Below are positions 22,299 to 34,240 of a stretch of DNA of 64,000 nt, in pieces. Made by a program: the position numbers and the translations under genes. Within the stretch, counting starts at the first letter, position 1. Every line of letters begins with the position of its first letter. The notes below the pieces were generated by a model. That model saw nothing but the letters and a program-made list of their open reading frames with translations. It was not told the DNA's origin and did no database searches. Source of the DNA: Armillaria gallica (lineage: Eukaryota; Basidiomycota; Agaricomycetes; Agaricales; Physalacriaceae); assembly GCA_037576215.1 (NCBI GenBank), contig JBANDB010000002.1, forward strand, positions 4,774,001 to 4,838,000. Direction: 5' to 3'.

Positions 22299-25216
22299 TC
22301 AAGAGGATTTTTGTTGTTTACTGAGGCTGTGCTCGACGAGCACGGTCCTCTTCCTCGGGAGATTGGGCTCGCACCGGTTGGGCGAGGACAGGCTCTGAGA
22401 AATGTTCGCGAAGGCGATTGGTTGCCTGTCGTTGGACCTGTTGTAGGATGGGACGTTAGAATCGGGTCCCTTGGAGTACTGCAAACACACCTCGCCCCCA
22501 AGAGTTCGAGAAATTTGAATGAGTGGACCTGTAAGTCCAAGTTGGAAGATTAGGTATCTAAATGAGATTATACGTTCAGTGGTGGACAAGAAACCGAATC
22601 ACAATCACTTACGCAGCCGTCAAGGCGAACAGTAAGAAAGTGAAGTATAACGGGTTGAACAGTATGGCCATTGCTTCGTTCCAGCCTAGAACAACAAGCA
22701 TTCCATACATCCAATAGGGTATCTGCGCCACGCTTGAGACGGTACTCCGCTTCGCCTCCACATAGTAGGCATCTGCATCGCGACGGAACTTGTTCGTCAA
22801 ATCAATGGACTTAGTCTCCGTAAAAATAACCAGCGATGAAGCGAAGTCGTATTCTTCGGTAGCAGAGAGAGGATCCGCAGTAGTAGCATCCACGGGGAGC
22901 GTGTACTCTAGCGTAGAATCTTCGGGAGAAATTTTTGAATAGATCGGAACCAGTTCTAGGGTCTGTGAAGTGACAGTTAAGATATTAAGAAGAGAATGGG
23001 AACCCAGTGGCGTACTTGATCCTTCGCCTTTTTGAAGGCCCCATCAATATCGTCTTCTGGCTTCCATACTCTGGGCACTCCGTTGTCGTCGTAGCGGAAA
23101 CGCTCCTCGAAGTGGGCACGCAGCTTTCCGAGTATGACTCCATCAGCAGTTTGCTCATCGATCTTCGAGCGAAGGGTTTGCCATGCGCGCCGTCGGAGAG
23201 TAGCAAGTGCATTGGCGTTTTCGTCGTCTGTACAATTGAAGCCTAAACCAGATATCGGCTAAAGCCGCAACGGAGGATCGCTGAACACATACTCTTGGCT
23301 TTGGACAGATAACCACTCTCAGCCTTGTCCAGGGTCTGCTTAAATGCCTTCAGTACCCGGTCCCACATGTCAGGTGATGGTTTGTTCAACGCAAGCTCCA
23401 CGGGCTCCGAGATCTGCTTTTTAAAGTTGCGCTGCGTTTCAGGTTAGTACGACTCTACAACAAAGCATAGTGATAAATCATGCTTTACCTCTATCATGTT
23501 AACCATTTTCTTCGTTTCATCCTTCCTACATTGATCACCCACCAAGCCCATTTCCTCTTTCAGGAGTTCCATTTCCTCCTGCCAATTCCAATCTGCACTA
23601 TCTTCTACAACAACTTCTTTGGCATGTTCCACAAATATCTTCTCCCAAGTGGTGCAAGACTTTTTGACGACATCAGCGAAGCTGTAGTCATCGCCTTTCA
23701 GACCCTCAAGAAGCTCCTTCTTGAAGGAAACGAGACAATATTTGTGAAGGTTCTTGAGCTGACCAAGGAAGAGTGGCGATAATGTTGAATCAAGCGAGCT
23801 TGCGAGATCAACGCGTTTGCGCTGGTAAACACCTTGGTGATACCGATAAGCATCACGGTCATAACGATCTTAGCGCTTTGTGTTAGTCTTGGTGTTTAAC
23901 TAGGAACGAAAAAAAAAACATACTGAGAGCGTCTGTCCTCCACTGCCTCATCATCTTTCCCAGACCTTCCACCACTTTCCCAATTTCGATAGGTCTCTTT
24001 TGAGATTTAGACTGTTCATTGAACTCAGCTAGCGCTACACCAGAAATCTCGTCACAGCGGAATTGAGCTAGCAATTCTTGCTGTGTGGGGAGGTCAAGAT
24101 CCTTGTTGGTTTGCACTTGTTCCTTTACGCGCGCATCAGCCGTTAGAACTATGATGATGATCTGGGCCTACCCATATATTCTCCATATAGAAAGAGACAC
24201 CATCCGCTGGAATTCGTTTGTGGTAGGCTGGCTTGAACACGTAGTCCGCGTTGTCCTTGTCAACAAACCGGCCCCTCAGATTCCTAACCTCGGATTCGAA
24301 CTTATCCGCTGCCAATATCTTGTGAGGGAGAGCCGTAAAAGCCAAGTCAAAGTAGTCAGAGAGCTGACGATCACTCAATTCCGTCGGTTTGGAAAGAGAC
24401 TCCCATATACGTTTGAGGTCAGCCGTGAGCGTTGCCTGAAGGTTTGCGAGAGGAGTAGTGCCGATGTGATCTCGTATGACAAAGAGCAGCAACGTGCGAC
24501 CATTTGTCCCATCTTGAGCCCTCTTCCCGAAGAGGCCTAGGTTTACTTCGAAAACGGTCTTGAGCAGTCCCATGTTGGCACCTTGGTAGAGTCCAACTTG
24601 ATGTTCCCAGACATTGATGATGAGGACCTCTGACGAGGCCAGCGAAAACAAAGCAGATTTGCGTTCGAAATCCTTAAAGGAAGTCAAGGAAGTCAGTCAA
24701 CAATTGACAGGTTATTGATGACGTCAAACGAACTTGGTCTTCCCCGCGCTCTCTGCCGTCCGTGCCCTCAACATCCATGACCATCACGCTCATATCCTTG
24801 CCTTTACACATCCAGATACCTGCTCGCCTTCAGTATGTATTGCAGTCAGATAGCATGTATAGGTGACCTTTCGTAGTCTGTTGTCGTTTCGTCTCATCCA
24901 TTACGTCGAAGTTCGTGCCAAATAGTCTGTTCAGTAAGGTACCTAGGAAGATGAGTGCTGGTAGTCATACAGGTTGAGAATCACCAACTTTTTCCAGTAG
25001 ACTGAGATCCGAAGACCGCTACGATGTTGTAGTTGAAACCAACATCCCTAAGGCCCCAGCGTGCAATTTGAGTGTTTAACTCAGTCCTGCTCAGTATTCA
25101 GAGGGGGGAGCGGATAAATATGGAGCTTCGTACGTGAATTTCTTCTCGTCGTTGATGATTTGTATTCGTTCTGAGCTCGTAGTCGGTGATGCGCCATTGA
25201 CCGTATGACCGTTCAT
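22299..25216 (-). CDS. SEY1: SEY1/RHD3 dynamin-like GTPase that fuses ER tubules
   Basis: Drives homotypic fusion of endoplasmic reticulum tubules (functional counterpart of atlastin). The start at 25216 ([13 protein letters not shown]) is favoured; an in-frame upstream start at 25294 exists but adds an atypical Cys/Arg-rich extension. GTPase motifs are seen in order: [10 protein letters not shown] (P-loop, split by an intron), [13 protein letters not shown] (switch I), [15 protein letters not shown] (switch II), and FVIRDHIG. The long helical middle domain follows ([34 protein letters not shown], and many short exons). Two membrane segments lie near the end ([20 protein letters not shown] and a second after [12 protein letters not shown]), then [14 protein letters not shown] and a basic cytosolic tail ending LSKQQKSS. 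The domain order and length (around 790 aa) are normal. It is divergent from AACS with about 510 bp between. Confidence 0.95.
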
Positions 25217-25726
25217 AGCTGATCGTGAACCTGCTGTTTGGCGCGTTAAATCACGCCCAGTAGCAACAAAAGAGATGAGAACCTTGCATGGCAATTAGCG
25301 GCAGCGTCTAGGGAATGTGCGAAGAATGGGAGGAAATGCAAGTTGCCAGGACGTCAGCCTTGCGTCCAACTTGCGCGGTGACCAGTCTTGGAGATCGGCC
25401 ACGTGGTTTTGTAACTGTTTGCCATCAGCTTCACTGGGCACTGCCACTCACGATGCCCCTGTACTTGAAAAAGCCTATCATTTCAACTTCAGCTCACAAG
25501 GCATGTTGTATTCAGTAGTACTTCTGCTGTTGAAAGTGGGCATTTGTGCATCAGATCATTGGCATCTCGCAATGGTCCTCACGTGTTCCCATGTTTGATA
25601 ACGCGGCATCTCGGAACCAGTACGTATTAAGCCTCAGCCCACCGGTACCGGCAGATGACACGGTTATTGAATGGTCTAAAGTATTTTAGGTGACGAACTC
25701 GTGTGTGAACTGTTCCCCAGCTCATC
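25217..25726. other. Divergent promoter region of SEY1 and AACS
   Basis: 510 bp between two divergent start codons. No convincing TATA was seen on either strand, as is typical of housekeeping genes; small frames have no recognisable content. Confidence 0.5.
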
Positions 25727-28509
25727 ATGTCTTCCTACTTCGACCAGTCACGATTAATTTGGAACCCCTTACCTCGAAACTGCACAGAAGCTGATGCCTT
25801 TAGAAGGTTCATCAACCGCAAGCACGGGTTCCATCTACGTGTGTTCTTCATTCAATCATCGCTTAATCTCGCTTTGATATACTGTTTATCGATGAACAGA
25901 GAACTACCACGACTTGCACCAATATTCTGTTGAAGACTATACATTCTGGTTAGACCTATGGGAATATCTAGGCATCGTTTCCTCCGTGCCCCCGAATAAA
26001 CTAGAGGTGCCTTCCTGTCTTCATCTAACGTCGGAGAAGCTGACTGTACGATCTCACAGATAATAAGCCCCGGACGCATATCTGAGGTTCCCGTCTGGTT
26101 CCCGGGCGCTCGTCTGAACTATGCTGAGAATCTTCTCATCCGGAACGATGACAGCATAGCAATCACCGCCAGCGGTGAATCCGGGGAAGTCGTAGATTAT
26201 ACTTGGAACCAACTCTGGAGCATGGTTAGAGAGATGGCAGCTGCCTTGAGGGCGAATGGCTTGGTTGTTGGTGATAGAGTAGCAGGTAAATCACTAATAA
26301 CCCTTGTGGACATGGTCTCACGCGTCTCAGCTGTCGTCAGGAATTCCGCCACGGCAATTGTCCTTGCTATCGCTACTGCGAGTATAGGCGGCATTTTTTC
26401 GTCTACAGCCACCGACATGGGCGCTGAGGTAGGTCTGATTCTCAAAATATGATACGCAAACTCGAAACTAGCGCGACTTTGACAGGGAGTATTGGGTCGA
26501 TATCGACAAATCCAACCCAAGTTCTTCTTTTCGGAATCAGAAGTATTCTATGCAGGGAAAGTCGTCAATCTCATGTCGAAGGTTTATGCGGTCGTAGAAG
26601 ACCTACAAGCACACGGCTTACAACATGCGATCTTACTTCCGAGCGGGATCACAGGAAGAGAGCTGACTCCGAAGGCCGGATCGAAGTTGTAAGTCGCTTC
26701 GACGAACTTTGCGTTCTCTCTATTTACATCCCCGAAATTGAAGGACGAAGCTCTCTGTATTCCTTGCAACAGGCGATAACAGAGAACTGACCTTTGAGCA
26801 GCTTCCATTCAGCCAGCCTCTATTCATTTTGTATAGTTCGGGCACTTCGGGACCTCCAAAATGTATTGTGCATTCGGCAGGCGTTCGTTTTCTCCCCACC
26901 ATCGGGCTTGTCGACCTTGCTGAAGTCTCATTTTTCTCTTAGGGTGCCCTCCTCACTGGTAAGAAAGATAGTCATTTGGGGGCGGACCTTCATTTCGGTC
27001 AGACACTGTTTCAATATACATCTGTATGTCTTCGGTCTGGTAAGCGAGATGGCGCTAACTGTATACATAGACGGGATGGGTAATGTGGACAGTCATGCTC
27101 ACTGCGCTAAGCTGCGGCTTGCACGTTATCTGTTACGATGGATCTCCCCTGCATCCCGATCTGCGAACTTTTCTTAAGTTCATCAGTGACCAGAAGTAAA
27201 TGTTTTGGGGTGCTCTGCTTATATAGAGATACTCAATGGTTTCTACCCAGTGTTACCCTATTCGGAACCAGTCCTCGTTTCCTGTCGGAGATACGAAGCC
27301 AAGGAATAAAGCCTTGCAAGTCTTAACTACTGGCATGATAGGTTATCGCTCATCTGTACTTTGACAGTGGAGCTAGCGCCTTTCGAAGCCCTCGCATCGA
27401 TTCTTGTCACTGGTGCCCCTCTTACTCCATCGCTATTCACGTGGGCTCAAGAAGTCTTTGGGAGCGCTGTTCATCTTTTCTCCACGTCGGGAGGTACCGA
27501 CATTTGTGGTGGTTGTAAGTAACCCATCTGACTCATGTACAACACAGCATCCTTACACAACTGCAGTCTTAACAGGAGCTACCTGCCTCCCATCATACGC
27601 CGGAGGTATGTGCTTGTCTAGTTCTGATTACGGCTGTCGAGATCTAGATGTTCGCAGAGCTGAAGGTCAAATCTTTGGGAATGAAAGTAGAGGTTTTTGA
27701 TCCTGAGGGAAACAACATCGAACACACCTCCGAGCCAGGAGAACTCGTTTGCACGCGACCTCATCCGACAATTCCGCTGTTCTTTTGGGGCGACACTCCG
27801 GACGGTAAGAAGTTACGAGAAACATACTTTAGTACCTACCCAGGCAAGTAGATCCTGCTCGCGTGCTTATTGGACGGCCTTGAGATGTTTCATTCAGGTG
27901 TCTGGCGACAGGGTGATTTCATGGTCATCAATCCGAAAACCAAGGGAGCCATAATTCTTGGTCGCAGGTCAGTCTCAGCCCGTTCTTCAATTTACACCTA
28001 TTCTCACTGTGAATTTTACAGCGACGGAGTGTTAAATCCAAGTGGGGTGCGTTTTGGCTCGGGCGAGATATACAACGTCATGGGAAGATTTTCATCTACC
28101 GTGGAAGACTCTCTATGCATAGGTCAACGTCGCCCGAAAGACCTTAATGAGCGCGTTCTCCTCTTCGTAAAAATGCGACCAGGAAACAGCCTGTCTTCCG
28201 CCTTGATCAAGGATATCAGAGACTCCATACGTGCATCTCTGAGTCCACGGCACGTTCCTGCGTATATATTCGAAGTGGATGACATCCCATATACAGTCAA
28301 TGGGAAAAAGGTGCTATTTGACTCTGTTGACATTCCAGATCTGAATTCTAACGGTCGCGGTCATTTACTAGATTGAAATTGCGGTGAAGCAAATTGTATC
28401 TGGATCCAACATGAAGCCGAGCGGTACCGTGGCAAACCCGGATTCTCTCAGGTTGTACTACAAGTACGTGAACCTAGAGGGTTTAGTCAATGCGACGCCG
28501 AAGCTATAG
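25727..28509 (+). CDS. AACS: Acetoacetyl-CoA synthetase (acyl-adenylating enzyme)
   Basis: Activates acetoacetate to acetoacetyl-CoA in the cytosol with ATP, feeding sterol and lipid synthesis. It starts [14 protein letters not shown]. The reading continues [52 protein letters not shown], the ATP-binding loop [115 protein letters not shown] and [21 protein letters not shown] final intron after NGKK joins [13 protein letters not shown] with the end NATPKL, TAG at 28509. Length about 670 aa fits AACS, and the C-terminal catalytic Lys (NGKK) is present. At least ten introns; apparent stops inside the span are all removed by GT-AG pairs. No disruption is seen. Confidence 0.92.
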
Positions 28510-28628
28510 AAGTCCATACAACTCGACCACGAATATACTCAGCGGGGTCACGTGGAAATTAGATTAGCCTCAAATCGATTTGAATTTCTTACAAACTCTA
28601 CTCCTTTTCCCATACCGTCTCGATAGCA

Positions 28629-29912
28629 ATGCCTGCATGCGCGAACCCACTATTTTTGAAATGGGTGAAAGGTACGCGTCTCGACGCAGCTCTTCTTTTG
28701 CATTTCACCCTTCGCCACCTGCTCATATAGGGTTCCACGCGGAGAAAAACTACAAGAAACGCGGGAGCCCGCCCCGCGCCACAGGTTATGAAAACGCGAT
28801 CCGGGGTATTCAAGCGTGTACAACAAAACTTGAGCACCCAAGCGAGCTGAAGGGAGTTCCTGGTGTAGGCCCGACGTGCATCGAACGGTACGTCGCGTCC
28901 TTCTTGACATGTGACTGTGGCCGATTCTCCTTGGACAGCTTGACTGAAAAGTTAGAAGGGCACTGCGCGCGCAATGGAATAGACATGCCCCAGCCGAAGG
29001 GCAGAGCCAAGAAGCAAGGTACTTGGATCACACCTCTTTTTTGGGGACGCGTCTCAAGTTGAAGGCAGCGCGCCCTAAGGAAACATCCGAGTCTTTGGGA
29101 CTTTTACAGCGTTTGCAGGATCTGGAACGCGAGACTCGATCAGAGGAAGACGAGGACGAGAATTCCGAAGACGAAGGTGGACCATCAGTCTGTGCGAATC
29201 CCCTATTCCTCCAATGGCTTCAAGGTTCGCCCTGGTTCTGTTTTCCTACCCCGCGGGGGCTCAATTTGCTTTCTCTCTCTCTCAGAATTTCATGATGAGA
29301 AGGATTATCGCAAGCGCGGCGGTCCACCTCGCGCAACTGGGTATGAGAATGCTCTGCGAAGTATCGAGGCGTGCACTACGAAGTACGAGCACCCGATGGA
29401 ACTTGCAGTACTCACGGGTGTAGGTCCGACGTGTATCGATAGGTGTGTATACTTCTGACGCGTCTGATCTGGGTCACTTACGTGCGTGTTATAGGCTGAC
29501 AGAGAAGTTGGAAGCGTACTGCGAGCTCGAGGGCTTAGAAATGCCAGAATATAGGCCTAAGACAAAGCAAAGAGGTGTTATTGACCCTACCCACATGCTT
29601 CATTAACTGATCATTTTTGTGTACCACCAGGCCTTCCAAAAAAGAGGGAACCCACACAGACGCTCACGGGCGCAGAAGCAATTTCTGCCCTGAAGAGAAG
29701 TGAGATATTTTTCCTTCTATGTTTTTCGTTTTCTTCGGTAACACTTTATTGCAGCGACCGCGAAGAAACGCAAGAGCAATGCTAATGAGAGTGATGAGGA
29801 TTACCAGCCTTCGCAGAAGAGACGCAGTGAGTTGGCTCTGACTGATATATATATATATGCAACTAATCAATACCTCTTTACAGCGGGTCGGAACTCTCAA
29901 ACCAGAGAATAA
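28629..29912 (+). CDS. Small protein with two tandem Mus81-type N-terminal HhH domains and no nuclease domain
   Basis: It starts MPACANPLFLKWVK, the hallmark start of Mus81 structure-selective endonucleases. The first domain continues FHAEKNYKKRGSPP, RATGYENAIRGIQACTTKLE, LKGVPGVGPTCIERLTEKLE and a linker with a KGRAKKQG basic patch. After an acidic stretch (SEEDEDENSEDEGG), a second copy follows: CANPLFLQWLQ, FHDEKDYRKRGGPP, RATGYENALRSIEACTTKYE, GVGPTCIDRLTEKLEAYC. Introns fall at the same places in both copies (after FLKWVK/FLQWLQ, after TCIER/TCIDR, after KKQG/KQRG), so this is a tandem exon-block duplication. The end is a Lys/Arg/Ser tail with QPSQKRR and TRE, TAA at 29912. In Mus81 the ERCC4 nuclease (with its GDxxWxxR-type site) and a second HhH should follow; none is seen in the next 900 bp. 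It may bind DNA junctions or the Mus81 partners without cutting. Start, domains and stop are clear; the role is inference. Confidence 0.8.
29845..29858. repeat. (AT)7 microsatellite in an intron
   Basis: Fourteen nt of alternating A and T inside a late intron of the double-HhH gene; a possible polymorphic marker. Confidence 0.8.
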
Positions 29913-30791
29913 GTAAATACCTTTGAACTTCAGCATTCACGACATCGCTTCACGTCGTGATCGGCTGAGGGGGGAAAGCTTATAGCACTAGAGTGAGATA
30001 CTGCTTTACCGAACCAATTTCACCGTTTAATTGACGGAAGAAAAATGAGGAATCGGCTTGCATGGGTGCACAAAAATGATACGGAAGAGCAAAGCCAAGC
30101 CTAAAGGCCTCATTTGCGCAGGCATAGAGTTTCTAAGGCCTTTGCTTATCGTCAGTTTAGCTGGAGATTGAGAGCCTAGAAAATGATCCAATCGCCGCGG
30201 CATACTCGAGCAACTCGTGAGCGAAGTGAGGTACAAATTTAGTTCGAATTTCACCTCGCCAAGACCTCGTGACAGCCTTATCGTGTGGGCTTGTCAAACC
30301 AGGAAACTTATCTGAGGCCTCTCCTCCTTTTTTAATTCAGCGCTATCTCGAGCAAGTATCATTCCATCTTCTCCTGCTATATCCTTGTCAAAGTCGAATT
30401 TTACACAGCCAGAGTACCTCCCTTGTACGCAAAAAAACGCTTTGTCACATCTCGGATCAACTTGGTCCCATATCGATATCCGTTCCAGCGGCGCGCGTCG
30501 ATCATCAAATGCGTCAAATGCTCATTCCAAAGCTGCTCTTGTGACGCATCCTTACAGGCCGCTCTGCCGCTCTGAACACACAGTGAAGGCGTTGAAGGCG
30601 TCTGAATGTTCTGGGTCTTTCGGGGCCGTAATGTCCAGTGATTGGGGCGCTATACCCGACCAGCTACTCGAGACTACCCGAGATTTCTGCCGCCTTTCCT
30701 GGTGCTGCGACATATCGCGCTGCCCGCGGGGGGGTAGTTCTATATATCCGATGGCGACCACATGGCCCGTGCGTTTCAAGTCCGAGAACCA
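29913..30791. other. Intergenic region
   Basis: 3' flank of the double-HhH gene and upstream region of the amino-acid permease. The frames at 30269-30544, 30385-30849 and 30552-30836 overlap on both strands and have no conserved content. The permease leader likely begins near 30810-30830. Confidence 0.5.
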
Positions 30792-30798
30792 TATAAAA
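30792..30798 (+). promoter_or_regulatory. TATA box of the amino-acid permease gene
   Basis: tataaaa 47 nt before the ATG at 30839, so the leader should be very short. Confidence 0.5.
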
Positions 30799-30838
30799 TT
30801 GCAATACCAGAACTCTTTGACTCCCACAACCTGCAAAA

Positions 30839-33391
30839 ATGGGTTCTAACGAAGAAAAAGCAACGAAAACAAAGCCTGAAGTCTCCTTCGATGTCGAACC
30901 TGCTAACGACGGCGCTGGACAGCCGCTCGCACGTCAGCTAAAGAACCGACATGTTGCAATGATCAGGTGCGCGAAGATCCTGTTTACACCTTCTTTGGAC
31001 TGAATTATGGTTGTGTCATAGTATTGGAGGTGGGTTTCGTACACTGCCTTCTCTATTCACGCTGAGATCGCATTTCTGTAGGCGTTATCGGTACAGGATT
31101 GTTTTTGGGTACGCTCAGATCAGACTTAGAGACCCTTTGCTAACGGAATGCCTCAGGAACTGCTACATCTCTGAAAAATGGTGGTCCAATCGGTACCTAG
31201 CCCTCATCGGAAACAATCGTTCAATCATCTCACTTTTTTAAAGGTCTTCTACTGGGTTATTTGACCCTTGGAACAATATGCTGGAGTGTCATGGTACCCA
31301 AGTTCATTCGCCCCCCTGGAATTTCTGATCATCCGCCGACAGGTTTCTCTGGGAGAGATGGTCGCCTACCTACCCATTGCGGGTGGTCACATCAAACTAG
31401 CCGAACGATTTGTGGATCGTGCATTGAGTTTCGCCATGGGTTGGAATTACTGGTGTGTCTAATGACCATGTGACTATAGAAAGACGCTAACCTATTCCAT
31501 TCTACAGGTATAACTGGGTTATCTTCATGCCTACTGAACTCAGTGCGGCATCCATCATTGTCCAGTACTGGAATAAGGACGTCAACATTGCCGTGTGGAT
31601 AACAATTGGGTTGGTTCTCGTCATCACTATTAATATGATGGGTGCTGGGGCGTACGGCGAAGCAGAATTTATCTTCGCGTAAGTCACAAATACCTCAGTC
31701 ATGGACATTCCTTTCCAATCCAAGACGTCACAGATCCATCAAGATCATTACGATTACGGGGCTGATCATCCTTGGGATCGTGCTTGACCTTGGAGGTGAG
31801 ATTTCTTCTGATCACGGTGGAGGTGTTGAACGATCTGTATCTTACTAGGTGGTCCAAACAATGATCGAATTGGGTTCAGATACTGGAAGAACCCAGGACC
31901 GTTTGTTAACTATGATGAAATAGCTGGTAATACCGGCAAGTTCTTGGGATGGTATGCCGACGCTTGCTTTTTTAAGCACCTGTTCCCGCTGATCGCAAAT
32001 TGTTTCAGGTGGTCTGTGATGTCACAAGCAGCCTTCGCGTTTGTTGGCACGGAAATCGTTGCTGTAAGAGTAGTCATTGTTGTTTGTGGACTTCTTTGAT
32101 CCAGAACCCTTCAGATCGCTGCTGGAGAAGCCAAAAACCCAAGGTCTTGACTTCGTTTTTCTGTCATCGTCCCTGAGCTAACTTGTAAATTTTTTGTTCA
32201 GACGCAACTTGCCTAAAGCCATCAGGAGGGTATACATTCGTATTCTTTTGTTTTACATCGGAGGTAAGGCCCTCCGAAGTTTACTCGACTGTCAATCTAA
32301 GGTTGAGTAGGCACAACAATCATCGGACTTCTTGTCCCTTCGAATGACGAGCGACTTGACTTAAGTGACGGTACTGCCGCTTCTTCGCCTTTCGTCATCG
32401 CCATAAAGAACGCTGGCATCGGAGGACTTCCATCTGTACGCTGTCCGTTTAATGCTCCAGACGTCCTTCTTAAACGTTATTCCAGGTCATCAACGCTGCA
32501 CTTCTGACGTCGGCATGGTCTGCAGCTTCCAGTGACCTTTACACTAGCTCGCGAGCTCTCTGTAAGCCTCCCACTTGTTCGGGTCATCCTTATCATCCTT
32601 ATCGCTTCTCAGACGGCTTGGCTGTTGCTGGGAATGCTCCCAAGATCTTCATGCGTACAACTCGCACAGGCTTGCCTTACGTTTCGGTCATTTTCTGTTC
32701 TCTATTTGGATCTCTAGCCTATATGGCTTCCAGCAGTGGGGCAGGGGATGTGTTTAATTGGTTTGTCAACATGACCTCGGTATGATGGACGTCTTCTTTG
32801 TCTTGAGATCTGGCGATTAAACTACCGACAGGTCGCTGGTTTATTGACTTGGCTTGGGATCTGTATTACCTATATTCGGTTCTACAGTGGGCTCAAAGCT
32901 CAGGGATATGATAGAAGCAAATTGCCATTCACCGCAAAGTTCCAACCTATACCAGCATGGTATGGTCTAATCGCTTCCTTCATAATTTGTTTCGTGAGTT
33001 GGAACTTTTCGCTTCTCGAGTTCGTGCTAATCCTGGGTGTGCAGTTCAGTGGTTGGAGTGTTTTCCTCAAGGGCCACTGGGCGCAAGATACCTTCGTGAC
33101 AAATTACTTCCCTTTGATGCTCTTCCCCGTAATGTATCTCGGCGCCAAGTACTACTATAAGCAACCTGTCGTCAGATCCAAGGACATGGACTTTGTCACA
33201 AATATCGATGAAATCGAAGCCGATACGTATGTCGCTCCGGCACATTGAAGTTGGTATGCACCTAATCTTGTTATAGATATGACGAACCTCCACCCAAGAA
33301 CAAAATCGAAGCCTTCTGGCAATGGCTTGTAAGCCATCTCATGTCTCTTCTTCCGATGAAACGTTTTCTAATTCGTTCAATGAAGATGTAA
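30839..33391 (+). CDS. Amino-acid permease (YAT/APC family, 12 TM)
   Basis: Proton-coupled uptake of amino acids at the plasma membrane. The polar cytosolic N-terminus MGSNEEKATKTKPEVSFD is followed by LKNRHVAMIS|IGG|VIGTGLFLG, the conserved TM1 motif, where the central IGG part is an 8 nt microexon (31022-31029). Other blocks are SLGEMVAYLPIAGG (TM2-3), SFAMGWNYWYNWVIFMPTE, NIAVWITIGLVLVITINMMG, IKIITITGLIILGIVLD, AFAFVGTEIVAIAAGEAKNP, RRVYIRILLFYIGGTTIIGL, ALLTSAWSAASSDLYTSSRA and LTWLGICITYIRFYSGL. The end EADTYDEPPPKNKIEAFWQWLM, TAA at 33391, needs two last introns. GEAKNP and ASSDLYTSSRALYGLA are strong fungal YAT signatures. Substrate cannot be told from sequence. At least ten introns; intact. 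Confidence 0.93.
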
Positions 33392-34169
33392 TTTCACAAT
33401 TTTGTGAGCATATGCGTCTGTAGTCCCCAATTTTCATTTTCGTTCCATACAGTTGTCCCCCGTTTGTACATGGCACGTCTGTAGTGGAGGGGACGAAGGC
33501 GTAGCCGCATACAGTATAACAAATCTGTCCAAATTCTCAGACAAGTAGCTATCATATAACACAAATATAATCTTGTAATTCTCATTATTAAGTGCTGAGT
33601 AACAAAATGAACTACGTATGGTACTCACCACGAATCATGATAGACAATAGTATAAAGCAAGGAATCGGCGTCGTGGTGGAGCAGTTGCGATAAGCTCGGA
33701 CTGATGCGCCACTTATCCGTAAAAGGCAATTGACCGCCACACCTGACTCGATCGACGAAAATTTCGATGATTGATCGAGAAGCTTGCAGTAAGCAAAACA
33801 CTCCTGCAGCTTCTAACCGACTTCTAACGCCCATTCCCAAGCCTTTGGGACTTCGCTGCTCTGACTGGCAGAGACAACTCAGAAGCACACGCTGCGGCCC
33901 GCGGAGATGCTCACATCAAACGCTTCAGCATCGTCGTCAAGTATGATGGTGCAAAGTCATCCATTTCTCTTCTTTCGGTTTTTTGCGCGCGCCCCGTCCT
34001 AGCCAAAAAAAACTCCACTTTCAAATACGTGTGTTAGCCGGCTCCCATCATCAAAAAATTATCCTTCGATACTCGTGACGCGATGTCGTGCAGGAATGCA
34101 AAAACCACGATGATACGACCTGTACATGCTTCGTCGCATATTTTCAATGCACCATCGTCAAGGCGAGGG
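33392..34169. other. Intergenic region
   Basis: About 850 bp between permease and GMC oxidoreductase genes. Frames at 33434-33631 and 33625-33888 (minus) show no conserved content. The second half should contain the GMC promoter. Confidence 0.5.
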
Positions 34170-34177
34170 TATTTAAA
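34170..34177 (+). promoter_or_regulatory. TATA-like element of the GMC oxidoreductase gene
   Basis: tatttaaa 64 nt upstream of the ATG at 34241. Confidence 0.4.
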
Positions 34178-34240
34178 CGGCTCACGCGCACAAAGGCATC
34201 AAAACATGGGTGGCAATTACACCCCGCAGTTTTCAAGCCA

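Noticed and set aside
28320..28376. Apparent early end of acetoacetyl-CoA synthetase after NGKK
   Set aside because: The last intron (gtgctatt...ttactag) restores the conserved [11 protein letters not shown] ending, TAG at 28509.
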